Positions 12,201 to 22,900 of a DNA stretch of 64,000 nt are shown one piece after another (the stretch's first letter is position 1; every line of letters starts with the position of its first letter). The translations under genes and the position numbers were made by a program. The stretch comes from Antennarius striatus (taxonomy: Eukaryota > Chordata > Actinopteri > Lophiiformes > Antennariidae): the NCBI RefSeq assembly GCF_040054535.1, contig NC_090780.1, positions 1,730,001-1,794,000 of the forward strand, read 5' to 3'. The notes below the pieces were generated by a model. That model was given only the letters and a program-made list of their open reading frames with translations. It was not told the origin of the DNA and ran no database searches.

Positions 12201-13720
12201 ACTACAACCTGAACACTACAACCCAACCCAAACCCTACAACCTGAACACTACAACCTGAACACTACAACCCAAACCCTACAACCTGAACACTACAACCCA
12301 AACCCTACAACCCAACCCAAACCCTACAACGCCAACACTACAACCCAAACCCTACAACCTGAACCCTACAACCCCAACCCGACAACCCCAACCCTACAAC
12401 CCAGACCCTACAACCCACACCCGACAACCCCAACCCTACAACCCAAACCCTACAACCCAAACCCTACAACGCCAACACTACAACCCGAACCCTACAACCC
12501 GAACCCTACAACCCACACCCTACAACCCACACCCTACAACCCACACCCCACACCCTACAACCCAGACCCTACAACCCAGACCCTACAACCCAGACCCTAC
12601 AACCCAGACCCTACAACCCACACCCTACAACCCACACCCTACAACCCAGACCCTACAACCCACACCCTACAACCCAGACCCTACAACCCAGCCCCTACAA
12701 CCCAGCCCCTACAACCCAGACCCTACAACCCAGACCCTACAACCCAGACCCTACAACCCACACCCTACAACCCACACCCTACAACCCAGACCCTACAACC
12801 CAGACCCTACAACCCAGACCCTACAACCCAGACCCTACAACCCAGACCCTACAACCCACACCCTACAACCCACACCCTACAACCCACACCCTACAACCCA
12901 CACCCTACAACCCACACCCTACAACCCACACCCTACAACCCACACCCTACAACCCAGCCCCTCTTCCACTGCAGCCCAGCAGAGCCAGAGAAACTCCGGA
13001 GCTCCTTGGTGGATGGAGACATGGCGGAATGTGAAGTTCTGCGTCACGAAAAGTCACCAGTTGCTCAATAACTCCAAGAGGAGTGTCGTGGGTGACTTCC
13101 CCACGGGCGACACGGGGCCCGGCAGCGGACACAGGGCCCGGCGTGGGTCAGTCCACGGTTCTGCCGACACGAACAACGTTTCATGGAGTTCTGCTGGAGA
13201 GACCAGCTGTCTGGAGGGGGCAGACAGGAGGGCTGATCCGCCCAGCGGCTGGAGGACGAACCGGGAGGATGCTAACAGCTACATTAGCCTCCAAGCAGCG
13301 TTTGGATCAGATTTAAAGGAACGAGCGTCCTCCAGCTGCCGGTCCGGCCGGACCCCCGACAGCCCGACCCAGGTCACAAACCGAACCCCAGAAGGGACGT
13401 GTTGGGACAGCTGGGTTAGCATAAAGTCAGGCGCTGCAAGCCGGGTACCGAGCAGCCCGCGGCGGCTGGACACTCGTGACAGACGTGGTTTCCCCACGAA
13501 TCGAACCGGTTCCGGGTCGTTTCCACAGATTCTATCAATAAAAACGTGACGAGAAGAAACGGAACGGAATGAAGTGTCGTCCTCACAACAAGCCCCACAT
13601 TAGCCCGACTGTAGCTCCGCGTTAGCCTCGTCCAGTCACCTGTACGTGAGCGACCACCAGGTTCTTGTTGCCCTCTCCGTGATACTGCCACTCGTTCTCG
13701 TCCATCTTATCCAGCTCCAT
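271..13720 (-). CDS. ippk: Inositol-pentakisphosphate 2-kinase, first four coding exons (partial gene)
   Basis: IPPK phosphorylates inositol pentakisphosphate at position 2 to give InsP6 (phytate), used in mRNA export, chromatin and receptor signalling. Coding exons in transcript order are 13720-13640, 8970-8911, 2599-2504 and 337-271. All keep frame (81, 60, 96 and 67 bp) and have GT-AG borders. The start at 13720 gives MELDKMDENEWQYHGEGNKN, close to the vertebrate N-terminus, where the ENEW-(Q/G)YHGEGN segment forms the nucleotide-binding Gly-rich part. Exon 3 encodes T-V-E-Q-T-F-R-Q-L through LLGEKFIHTG and exon 4 starts EVVKLPLEFVRQLSIKVQ, both closely matching the human protein. The last exon ends in phase 1, so the rest of the gene lies to the left of the window. 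Inference: a functional gene. No frameshift or stop is seen in the four exons. Confidence 0.95.
338..2503 (-). other. ippk intron 3 (2.2 kb)
   Basis: AT-rich intron between the exons ending at 2504 and starting at 337. It contains a short CA repeat at 2233-2256 and several A/T runs. I see no coding exon, RNA gene or recognisable transposon in it. Confidence 0.7.
6760..6835 (-). repeat. tRNA-derived SINE head
   Basis: Read on the minus strand this has a pol III A box (TGGCTCAGCGG) followed about 40 bases later by a B box-like GTTTGATTCCC, the layout of a tRNA gene, then A/T-rich sequence instead of a tRNA 3' end. A related plus-strand head is at 38994. It is a SINE, not a working tRNA gene, because the acceptor stem halves do not pair into a normal cloverleaf. 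Confidence 0.6.
7845..7888. repeat. Perfect 17-bp inverted repeat with 10-base loop
   Basis: Bases 7845-7861 (starting ATAGGATTAGTG) are the exact reverse complement of 7872-7888, with loop AGACAGTTTC. It lies in ippk intron 2. No surrounding transposon ends were recognised. Confidence 0.85.
9323..9465. repeat. Unclassified dispersed repeat, copy 1
   Basis: This stretch recurs at about 59609-59748. Shared blocks include AATGTAACTTTAACATCTCT and GTGTAGAGGCTAAGCCCAGC in the same order and spacing, ending near GACACGCTGATG. No TIRs or coding were recognised, so the class is unknown. Confidence 0.75.
9618..9853. repeat. 39-bp minisatellite, six copies
   Basis: Six tandem copies of a 39-base unit beginning ACAACATTGGTTCCTACATC and ending CTACAGGAGG, nearly identical, in ippk intron 1. 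Because 39 is divisible by three, the array is open in a frame (LVPTSFSSYRRTT repeated), but this is a by-product of the array, not a gene. Confidence 0.93.
9927..10397. mobile_element. Non-autonomous hAT (Charlie-like) element remnant
   Basis: The left end CAGGGATGTCCAAC and the right end, which read in reverse is CATGTGTCAAACTC, are imperfect inverted ends typical of hAT elements. Internally next to each end is a GGGCCACAT block, also typical of these elements. No transposase is encoded. A clear 8-bp target duplication was not found. Confidence 0.55.
10437..10715 (+). mobile_element. tRNA-derived SINE
   Basis: Head with A box GCAGCTCAGTCCACTGGG and B box CCGGCTCAAGACC, then a roughly 200-base tRNA-unrelated body. 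A second copy of the same head and body is at 54479-54720 and a head-only copy is at 38366-38397. The tail has AAAAATAATTTCCCC. Confidence 0.75.
10991..11004. repeat. Solo end of a small TA-flanked TIR element
   Basis: GCGAGGGATTACTG followed by TA matches the inverted end of the complete element at 33571-33913. The partner end was not found to the left, so this is a truncated copy. Confidence 0.5.
12010..12956. repeat. CCCTACAACCC minisatellite (G-rich on the ippk transcript strand)
   Basis: About 950 bases of short variable units of the form ACCCTACAACCCACACCC / AGACCC / AACACT, more regular toward the right. On the minus strand, which is the ippk transcript sense, it reads GGGTTGTAGGGTGTGGGTTG, i.e. 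regularly spaced G triplets with loops of 5 and 3 bases. It lies in intron 1, about 680 bases downstream of exon 1. Confidence 0.95.
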
Positions 13721-13960
13721 CACACCGATGAGGACGACGTGAAGCCCCGTCCAGAAAGCTACACGCAGCGACACGCCAGCGTAGACGCGGGGCGCTGGGA
13801 CCGACTGCTAGCTGTAATTCAGACGCGCAACAGGATCAACCATTGAGACTACCTGGCTGCTATTGGCCGGCGGAGGGCCGTCAAGTTAGCGTGCAGAATA
13901 CTACTTCCGGTGACCCTTCACAACAAAAGTCTTATGAGACATGCGCAGTTCAAACACGGT
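13721..13960 (-). promoter_or_regulatory. ippk promoter region
   Basis: CpG-rich sequence just upstream of the ippk start codon. On the minus strand there is a CCAAT box (plus-strand ATTGG at 13862-13866, about 142 bases upstream of the ATG) and an ETS-like site (plus-strand ACTTCCGG at 13903-13910). No TATA box is evident. The transcription start is inferred to lie between these sites and the ATG. Confidence 0.5.
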
Positions 13961-14025
13961 GAGTTGAAGGAAAACCTGACCTCTGCTGCGGAAAAATGAC
14001 ATTTTGAAAAACATTTTAATGAGTG

Positions 14026-14036
14026 TAAAATTTTAC
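14026..14036. repeat. Target-site duplication, RTE 3' side
   Basis: TAAAATTTTAC here matches TAAAATTTCAC at 16744-16754 in 10 of 11 bases, on the two sides of the RTE copy. Confidence 0.6.
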
Positions 14037-16743
14037 TTACTTTCTTCTTCTTTTCCTTTGGGCTTTTCCCTTCAGGGGTCGCCAAAGCGAATCAATTGCC
14101 TCCATCTAACCCTGTCTTCTGCATCCTCTTCTCTCACACCAACTACCTTCATGTCCTCTTTCACTACAACCATAAACCTCCTCTTTGGTCTTCCTCTAGG
14201 CCTCCTGCCTGGCAGTTCAGAACTCAGCATCCTTCTACCAATATATTCACTATCTCTCCTCTGGACATGTCCAAACCATCTCAGTCTGGCCTCTCTGACT
14301 TTATCTCCAGAACCTCTAACATGTGCTGTCCCTCTGATGTACTCATTCCTGATCCTATCCATCCTGGTCACTCCCAGAGAGAACCTCAGCATCTTCATCT
14401 CTGCTACCTCCAGCTCTGTCTCCTGTCTTTTCCTCAGTGACACTGTCTCTAGACCAAACAACATCGCTGGTCTCACCACAGTTTTGTACACCTTTCCCTT
14501 CATTTTAGCTGAAACTCTTCTATCACACATCACACCTAACACTTTCCTCCACCCGTTCCATCCTGCCTGGACACGCTTCTTCACCTCTTTTCCACACTCT
14601 CCATTGCTCTGGACTGTTGACCCTAAGTACTTCAAATCCTCCACCTTCTTGATCTCTTCTCCCTGTAACCTCACTCTTCCACTTGGGTCCCTCTCATTCA
14701 CACACATGTACTCTGTCTTACTGCGGCTAACCTTCATTCCTCTCCTTTCCAGGACAAACCCCCACCTCTCTAGCTTCTCCTCCACCTGTTCCCTGCTCTC
14801 ACTACAGATCACAATGTCATCTGCAAACATCATAGTCCATGGTGATTCCTGTCTAACCTCGTCTGTCAGCCTGTCCATCACCATAGCAACAAGAAGGGGC
14901 TCAGAGCTGATTCCTGATGCAGTCCCACCTCCACCTTGAACTCCTCTGTCACACCTACAGCACACCTCACCACTGTCTTACAGTCCTCATACATATCCTG
15001 CACCACTCTAACATACTTCTCTGCCACTCCAGACTTCCTCATACAATACCACAGTTCCTCTCTGGACACCCTGTCATCAGCTTTCTCCAGATCTACAAAA
15101 ACACAATGCAGCTCCCTCTGGCCTTCTCTGTACTTCTCTATCAACATCCTCAGAGCAAATACTGCATCTGTAGTACTCTTTTTTGGCATGAAACCATACT
15201 GCTGCTCACAAATGCTCACTTCTGCCCTTAGTCTAGCTTCCACTACTCTCTCCCATTACTTCATTGTATGGCTCATCAGCTTTATTCCTCTGTAGTTGCC
15301 ACAACTCTGCACATCTCCCTTGTTCTTAAAAATGGGCACCAGAACACTTCTCCTCCATTCCTCAGTCATCTTCTCACTATCTACGATCCTGTTGAACAAC
15401 CCAGTCAGAAACTCTACTGCCACCTCTCCTAGACACTTCCAAACCTCTACAGGTATATCATCAGGACCGACTGCCTTTCCACTCTTCATCCTCTTCAATG
15501 CCCTCCTCACTTCATCCTGACTAATCTTTGCTACATCCTGGTCCACAACAGTCACCTCTTCTAGTCTTTGTTCTCTCTCATTTTCCACGTTCATCAACTC
15601 TTCAAAGTACTCTTTCCATCTTCCCATCACACTACTGGCACCTGTCAATAGACTTCCATCCCTATCCTTAATCACCCTAACCTGCTGCACATCCTTCCCA
15701 TCTCTGTCTCTCTGTCTTGCTAACCTGTATAGATCAGTCTCTCCGTCCTTACTGTCCAACCTAGCATACAAGTCATCATAAGCTTCTTGTTTGGCCTTTG
15801 CTACCTCTACCTTCACCTTACGCTGCATCTCCCTGTACTCCTGTCTACTCTCCTCAGTCCTCTCAGTGTCCCACTTCTTCTTAGCTAACCTCTTTCTCTG
15901 TATGCACTCCTGTACCTCCTCATTCCACCACCAAGTCTCCTTATCTACTCTCCTTCCAGATGACACACCAAGTTCTCTCCTACCTGTCTCCCTGATCACT
16001 TTAGCTGTAGTTGTCCAGTCATCTGGAAGCACCTCCTGACCACCCAGAGCCTGTCTTAACTCCTTCCTAAAAGTCATGCAACACTCTTCCTTTTTTAGCT
16101 TCCACCATTTCGTCTTCTGCTCTGCCTTTGCCCTCTTCATCTTCCTCACCACCAGAGTCATCCTACACACCACCATCCTATGCTGTTTGGCTACACTGTC
16201 GCCTACCACTACTTTACAGTCACTGATCTCCTTCAGGTTACACCGTCTACACAAGATGTAGTCTACCTGTGTGCTCCTACCGCCACTCTTATAGGTCACC
16301 CTATGTTCCTGCCTCTTCTGGAAGAAAGTATTCACTACAGCCATTTCCATCCTTTTTGCAAAGTCAACTACCATCTTTCCTTCTGCGTTCCTCTCCCGGA
16401 TACCAAACCTGCCCATCACCTCCTCATCACCTCTGTTTCCTGCACCAACATGTCCATTGAAGTCTGCTCCAATGACAACTCTCTCACTTCTAGGCATGCT
16501 CTGCATCACTTCATCAAAGTCCGACCAGAATTTCTCCTTCTCCTCCAGCTCACATCCTACCTGTGGAGCATACCCGCTAACAACATTGAACATCACACCT
16601 TTGATTTCTAGCTTCAGACTCATCACTCTATCTGACACTCTTTTTACCTCCAGGACATTCCTAACAAACTCCTCCTTCAAGATACCTCCTACTCCATTTC
16701 TCTTCCTATCTACACCATGATAGAACAACTTGAACCCTGCTCC
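14034..16743 (-). mobile_element. RTE-clade non-LTR retrotransposon, 5'-truncated and inactivated
   Basis: A single minus-strand ORF region encodes the C-terminal part of an APE endonuclease (VIGADFNGHVGAGNRGDEEV, then the STQVDYILC motif), a linker and a reverse transcriptase with GPDDIPVEVWK, then MMFADDIVI at the catalytic FADD box, and a C-terminal domain ending near RRFMVVVKEDMKVVGVREED. The first part of the endonuclease is missing, so the element is 5' truncated. One in-frame stop lies just left of 15256 and a frameshift lies near 14880-14965. The 3' end is CTTCAGGGG-side sequence followed by AAAGAAGAAG. Flanks are similar: TAAAATTTTAC at 14026 and TAAAATTTCAC at 16744. Confidence 0.9.
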
Positions 16744-16754
16744 TAAAATTTCAC
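16744..16754. repeat. Target-site duplication, RTE 5' side
   Basis: TAAAATTTCAC is the partner of TAAAATTTTAC at 14026-14036. It marks the point where reverse transcription of the RTE copy stopped. Confidence 0.6.
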
Positions 16755-16860
16755 TTTAATGAAGAAAAAAATACAACAGATATATCTAAAGAAAAATATG
16801 AATAAGTAACAATAGATTTTGCTCATATATTGATCAAAAATATATACAGCCCAATCGTTC

Positions 16861-16910
16861 ATATCGCAAAAAAAAACCTCGTATGTTGAGCAGTTCGTAT
16901 CTCGAGGTAA
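16861..16910. repeat. Fragment of a TIR element related to the one at 38950
   Basis: ACCTCGTATGTTGAGCAGTT followed by CGTATCTCGAGG resembles the right terminal region at 39600-39642 (CTCGTATGTGGAGCAGCTCG). Only this part was recognised. Confidence 0.5.
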
Positions 16911-16924
16911 TAATTTACAAAACC

Positions 16925-17150
16925 TAAAACCAGTGAAGTTGGAACGATATGCAAATCGTAAATAAAAACAGAATACAATGATTTGCAAATCCCTTTCAAC
17001 CTATATTCAGTTGAACACACGGCAAAGACAAGATACTTAATGTTCAAACTGGTAAACTTTGTTATTTTCTGCAAATATTAGCTCATTTGGAATTTGATGC
17101 AACATGTTTCTAAAAAGCTGGCACATTTCTATTTGATTTTGACCTTTTTC
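16925..17150 (-). mobile_element. Tc1/mariner terminal fragment
   Basis: On the minus strand this contains blocks typical of the 3' end of a fish Tc1-like element: AGCTTTTTAGAAACATGTTG, AAATATTTGC-type spacing, AGTTTGAACATTAAGTATCT and GCAAATCATTGTATTCTGTT. There is no transposase next to it, so it is a solo end. Confidence 0.7.
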
Positions 17151-18077
17151 CTCATTACCGCAACACCTTTTACAATCTACAACCTAATAGTTTTTATACT
17201 TTATTGAAAACTGACATATTTTAAAATTGACTCGGTAAACTTTAGAGAAGGTAACATGTATATCAAGCACATGGGTTTAAAAACAAAGTACCTATTTTAT
17301 TCATTAATAAAAACATAAAAAGTTATAAATAGACACATGGGTGATAACGAATTGCCAACATGTCAATAAAACTAGGTTGGAAGTAAACAAAGCGCCACAG
17401 TGTTACATACAGTATATGTAGACCCAACAATATTAAGCATTTAATAAATGTATTGACCCTGTGGAAAAGTACTAACGGGTTCATTCAAGAATCAAAAAGT
17501 AACCTCACTTTTCACATTTCATGTTTGTTGCTCTTGATTTAATTTGTTTACTGCACAAACGATGACATTCATGTTGGAATAATTAGTGGAGAATTCAAGC
17601 AACTCGTGTAAAAAATGCAGACGTTGTGCTAATCGCTGGCTAATATAAGCAGTGACAGCAGGAAGAAAAGATGCAGTAAAACAGCACTTCATACTTCCTG
17701 AGAGGGTTGCTGATGCTCAGGAGTGGACAGAGGAGTTTGTCACTGCTACTACATTGTAGAACAATGGCCAAATAAAAGAGGGAGAGAGACGGCAAAGAAA
17801 GAGTGAGTGCTTTGTGTGTAAGGGGAGTCCTTAAAGCCTAAACCTACGGCAGCAGAACAAAATGGCTTTTTCATGTTGCCCAAAACAGCCCGAATTTAAG
17901 TTCACTTGAATACCGTATATGAAAACATTTCTACAGGTGCATCTCTATAAAATAAAGAATGAGATGGAAAAGTTGTTTCAATAACTCCATTCTAAAAGCA
18001 AATTGAATCGTCAATTTTTTTAAATACATTAAACAGTGAAATATTTTACTTATTTTTGATGGTTAATTAAAGGTTGT
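17151..18077. other. Gene-free stretch downstream of rbbp5
   Basis: AT-rich, no gene recognised. It holds short ORF debris and low-complexity A/T runs only. Confidence 0.5.
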
Positions 18078-18372
18078 GCCTTCTAATCCAGTGCGCCTTA
18101 TATATGAAAAAGTTTTGAAATAGGCCAGACTCGTGAATGTAATCCCTTTAGCGTAGCTCAATCTAGTGAATGCATAACACAACCAGACACTACAGTAGTT
18201 TTTATTCTATGCGCCTTATAATGCTGGGTGCCCTATTCTGGTGAGAACAGTTTTAAAATGGGCGATTCATTGAAGGGGTACCTTATATATGAATTTTTTT
18301 TGTAGAATAGGCCATTCATTGAATGTGCGCCTTACAGTCCAGTGCACCTTATAGTGCGGGAAATACTGTAGT
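18078..18372. mobile_element. Small TIR element (GCGCCTTATA family), partial
   Basis: Several GTGCGCCTTATA-like motifs and a right end GCACCTTATAGTGCGGGAAA TACTGTA that matches the inverted end of the complete element at 61907-62009. The left end is degraded. Confidence 0.6.
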
Positions 18373-19355
18373 TGATATCTACAGTGAGACGTCCAGCTTT
18401 ATGTTGTCGTGTGACTACAAAGTCGTGATAAGAACAGAAACACACAAAATCTACTTCTTCATAATCAAAAAAGTTTAATTTGTATAAAAACAACAAGAAC
18501 CACGCACACACGCACACACACATGCACACGCACACACAAACACACATTAGGACAGACGTTTTATACAAGCCAACTCCGACACTGACGGAACGTGACTCAG
18601 CTGCTTCTGTCGGTCACACGGGCGGAGGAGTTGTCACGTGACGGTGCCCTACGGTTTAAAGAGGAGACAATCCCATCATGCATGCTTCTCACGCTCAGCC
18701 TGCGTGTGACATCAGGCCTTGTGTCTCTTTGCTTAACCCTGCTGGTGATTCTTTACATCTGCACACAGCTCTGATCAGTCCATCCCTCCGATGTCGTGTT
18801 GTTTGTACGACTGTGAGACCAGACTCCCTGATGAGGACAACAGATGTGGACAATGAGATGCTGCTTGGATTAAGATTGTTAAATCTCACAATAAAAAAAT
18901 ACAATCTGACAGGAAACACTAGATTAAAGTGTAAAATCACTACAATTCATAATGGTTAAGATCATACACTGACATTGAGCCAATAAACATACAGCATCTC
19001 CGCACACAGAAACAAAAAGGACAGGACCTGAGCAGCGCTGCTGCAGACGCACACATGTCACATGACAAACCCAAGGAGCGAGGCAGGAGTGGGAGCAGGA
19101 GGGTCAAAGGCCAAGCAGGAAGTAGAAGCAGACCAGCCAGCTAGCCCGCAGGGAAACAAGCGGCACCATCCCACCGTTAGCCACGTCAACACCCGTCTGC
19201 CAACTACAGTCCAACTTCTCTAAAAACTCAAGATGACTGCAAATTAGTCAGACTGATGCTGAGGTTTTCAGAGGTCATACAGTCTTGAAGTCATTGTCCT
19301 GCGGTGGTAAAAGAAGTGATGGTAAATCTGATACTTCACAGGTAACCTGTCAAAC
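18373..19355. other. Gene-free stretch with CA repeat
   Basis: Contains a CA-rich microsatellite (18499-18546). No coding exon was recognised, including the short last exon that vertebrate rbbp5 normally has. Part of it may be rbbp5 3' UTR, but no clear minus-strand AATAAA is close to the stop codon. Confidence 0.4.
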
Positions 19356-20662
19356 GTGTGGACACGCCTTCTCATTCACTGGTTTCCCTTATTTTCATTG
19401 TAGATTCTCACTGAAGGCATCAGAACAATAACTGAACACGTGGAAACCAAAGAAGAACTCTTCACCCTGTTCTTCAGTGGCTCCTTCACACACTCTTAAC
19501 ACCCTCTGGATGAGTCTCATGAGGTCTGTCATGTGACAGAGTAGTCCATGACTCTCTTTCTTGGTCAGATAAGCCTTCAGCAGCCTGGAGGAGTGTGGAG
19601 TCAATGTCCAGTTGAAAATAAGTCCAACTGAACACAAAGCGGATGGGATGGCGTGTCTCTGCAGGATGCTGTGGTAGCCATGTTGGTTCAGTGTCTTCAG
19701 TCTGGAATACATCCCCCACAGCGTCAGCAGCAGAGCCCCCTCACACCATAAAAACCTCCTTCACGCTTCACGGTGGAACCCTCCATGTGGAGACCATCCA
19801 TTCACCTTTTCTGCTTCGTACAAAAACACGAGTGGAACCAGAAGATCTTGAACATGGACTCATCAGACCACAGCACAGGTTTCCACCGGCCCAACCTCCG
19901 TTCCTCATGTATCTTTGTCCAGATGAATGTCGTCTGCTTGTTGGTTGTCCTGAGTCATGGTTTCTTAGCAGCTATTGGATCAAAAAGACCTGATTCAGTC
20001 TCCTGAACAGCTGATGTAGAGATGTGTCTGCTACTGGAACTCTGTGTGGATTCATCTGGCATCTAATCTGAGGTGCTGTTTGGGGTTTCTGAGGCTGGTG
20101 ACTCAGGTGAACCTCTCAGCAGCAGAGGTGACCCCTGGTCTTCCTTCCTGGGAGGTCCTCACTTCAGCCAGTTTCATTGGTTTTTGTGACTGCACTCTGA
20201 GATACACTCAAAGGTTTTTCCGTTTTCTGGACTGACTGACCTTCAGGTCTTCAAGTCATGATGGAATGTCTCTTCTCTTCCCTTTACCGATTGGTTCTTG
20301 CCGTAATATGGATTGTAACCTTTGTCACATGTCCACTGTGTAACCAACTTGGCTTTTGCACAACACAACTGATGGTCCCAACTCCATTAAGAAGACAAGG
20401 ACATCCACAGAGGAACTTTGACCAGGCAGACCTGTGGAGTGGAGACCGTTTCAGGTCACACCTCATGAAGCTCATTCAGAGAAGGCCAAGCGTTCACAAA
20501 GCTGTCATCCATGCTAAGAGTGGAATCTAAAATATGAAACATTTAGAGTTCAGACACACTTTTAGTTTGTTACCTGATTGTTTTGATGACCTCAGTTTGT
20601 CTCTGCAGTGTAGAAAGTAATAAAAATAAAGACACACCACTGAATGAGAAGGCGTGTCCAGA
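19356..20662 (-). mobile_element. Decayed Tc1-like DNA transposon with TIRs
   Basis: Left end GTGTGGACACGCCTTCTCAT (19356) and right end ATGAGAAGGCGTGTCCAGAC (to 20662) are inverted copies, with 1 mismatch over 23 bases. Between them, minus-strand reading gives Tc1 transposase remnants: LNQHGYHSILQRHAIPSALC, then SSRLLKAYLTKKESHGLL, equivalent to the region after the second catalytic Asp block. Several frame breaks make it a pseudogene. It sits downstream of rbbp5. Confidence 0.8.
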
Positions 20663-21077
20663 CTTTAACTGGTCCTGTTTACATCTCCATTATTCCTGAA
20701 TTGCTTGCGCAGTGGAAACCACTGACACACAGGCATTAGAGAAACCGACAGGTATCACTGATATCCGTCACCACAGAGGAAATGAACATTGGTTTGACGG
20801 TTCCTCTCAAGGACTGATAAGTGTTGTTAAAGCAGGAAACATGTCCAACTGATCCGCTTCCTTAAAATCATCCCTTGTCAGATCAGAATGCGTCTCGCTC
20901 CTCTTCATCACAGACGTTTGGAGCAGAGCAGTGTAACGAACGCTACGTCACATGACCCCAAGACTGTGGCTTTAGGCCTCTGTCAGTAAGCTAGGAGGTG
21001 AAATGAGTGGTTGGGGGGGTTTGTGTGAGGTGGACACAATACAGGGGAGGGGGTTGCCTTGGAGACGGTGGTGTAAA

Positions 21078-22833
21078 TCAGAGTAGCACGACTGCAGGAC
21101 TGGCAGAGCTCCCAGAGTAAGCAGCAGTATGGCTGGTGCCATGCTTACCTGTGGCCAGGCCTCCTTCTGCTCTGCCCTTCATCCCTCCTCCTCCTCCTCC
21201 TCCTCCTCCTCCAACACCACCAACACCTCCTCCTCCTCCTCCTCGAACAGAGCTGCTCAAAGCCTCCATGGGGTATGAGGGCCGATCGCCCCTGTAGGGC
21301 TTGGGCCTGAAGGGGAAGTCTTTGTCTTTACCTTTGGAGCCCTTTGGCCGGCCTGCGGTCTTCTTCTTGGACTTGCCGTCCCCCTTCACACCCAGTAGGG
21401 GGTGCACCTCTGAGAAGAAAGACAGGATCAAGTTAGAGTCCGATTCAGTGAAGACCACACGTTAAAATCATTACAATGATCCCAAATCAACAGCCTCAAT
21501 ACACAGGTAGTCCTCAAGATGCGAACGCCCGACCTACGAACAGTTGCAGATACAAACAACCGCGCGCCTCCATGTCCGACTGCTGTAGTTACCCTTTCTG
21601 CCACAACCCCAATGAGCAGCGTATCAAGGGAACATTTCAAATACAAATATAAAATTCTGCCATTATCTTTTAAACTTCTGCCAGAGTTAAGTTTTTTGGT
21701 CCGATAAACATTTTTGGCAGAATATTAGCTGGAATAATTTAGTCCCAGTTTTGCTAATGCTGATATTGGAGACAACACGGCTGATATGTGATGCTGGACG
21801 CCTGAGACCCCCTCCGACCGGCTGCTAACACTGAGGTTTTGGCTCAAGCAGTACGTGAGGTGTGCTGGCATTTGTATTCAGGTTCGTTCCACCCCCCTCA
21901 CCGTCACTGGGGACCCCCTGCAGCTCGATGGTGGTGGTGCGAGCCTTCTTCTTGGCAGGCCCTCCTTCAGAAGAGGGCTGTCTCTGCTTCTTGTCGTTCC
22001 CGGCCAACGCCTCCTCTGGGGCAGCTGCCTGGACCGTGGCATCCGGGGGGGGCCCAAAGGGGTTCTCCTCTGGATCTTCAACCTCAGGGGCGATGGGCAG
22101 GTAGAGCAGGGCCTTGTAGTCTTCCAGCTCCTCATCACTTTAGTTAACAGATACATAAAACACAATGGCTTGGGGGTACTAGAAAGCTATATCAGACATT
22201 GTGTTGTTTACAAAAACTACCAACAACTGGTGTTATATAAGCTGTGGTATTGTAGAAATAGCACAATGTAATTATCCTTTAAGAAACAAATAGTAATTTA
22301 ATAGTTTAAATTGTCAACATACCATTCTAGACATCTTCTTTTACATTTGAAATAGATATAATTTACACCTGCAAAGCACAACAGCTTGTTGGAATTTTAC
22401 TTAGATTCTAATTTGCTCGTCTCGTTTTTTAAATTAAATAAAACAATTAAGTTAAATTAAAACTAGACCTGCTGTCTAGTTTTAATTGAGAAGAAAAAGT
22501 TCAACATGTGCTCCTTGAACTGATACTACAACCAAGACATGTTTAATGAGCACCAAACTGGCTCTGTGGTTATCTCAGGGATGACTTCATGACGGTTCCT
22601 TTTACATTTCAGACCAGAAAGGGAACGATGATGAAGTCCTGTTGAATGTTTTTTACCTGCTACAAAAAGCAACTATGGGGTCGACAGTCGTGACATCCAC
22701 CTCTTCATCTTCTGCAGCATCGGCACCTGAAAACGAGAACCAAGTCCACATGTGACATATCCAGGAAGGCAGGAAGACCACAGGCAGACCATCGGTCAGC
22801 AGCAGTAGTAGGTCTATTTGTGTAGGTAGGCGT

Positions 22834-22900
<67 letters not shown>

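Larger units (their letters stand above)
8971..13639 (-). other. ippk intron 1 (4.7 kb)
   Basis: First intron. In order from the left it holds a TIR-like remnant near 9078 (CAGGTAGTCCTC), a copy of an unclassified dispersed repeat (about 9323-9465), a 39-bp minisatellite, a hAT-like element, a tRNA-derived SINE, the last part of a small TIR element ending at 11004, a long G-rich minisatellite (12010-12956) and a CpG-rich stretch next to exon 1 (about 12960-13639). Confidence 0.7.

Noticed and set aside
13013-13549. 178-codon plus-strand ORF in the CpG-rich stretch beside ippk exon 1
   Set aside because: High GC and few stop codons explain it; no family similarity, and two other frames in the same place are also long. 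It lies in ippk intron 1.
14004-14939. 311-codon plus-strand ORF
   Set aside because: It is the antisense shadow of the RTE reverse-transcriptase region; the minus-strand reading shows FADD-box and other conserved motifs.
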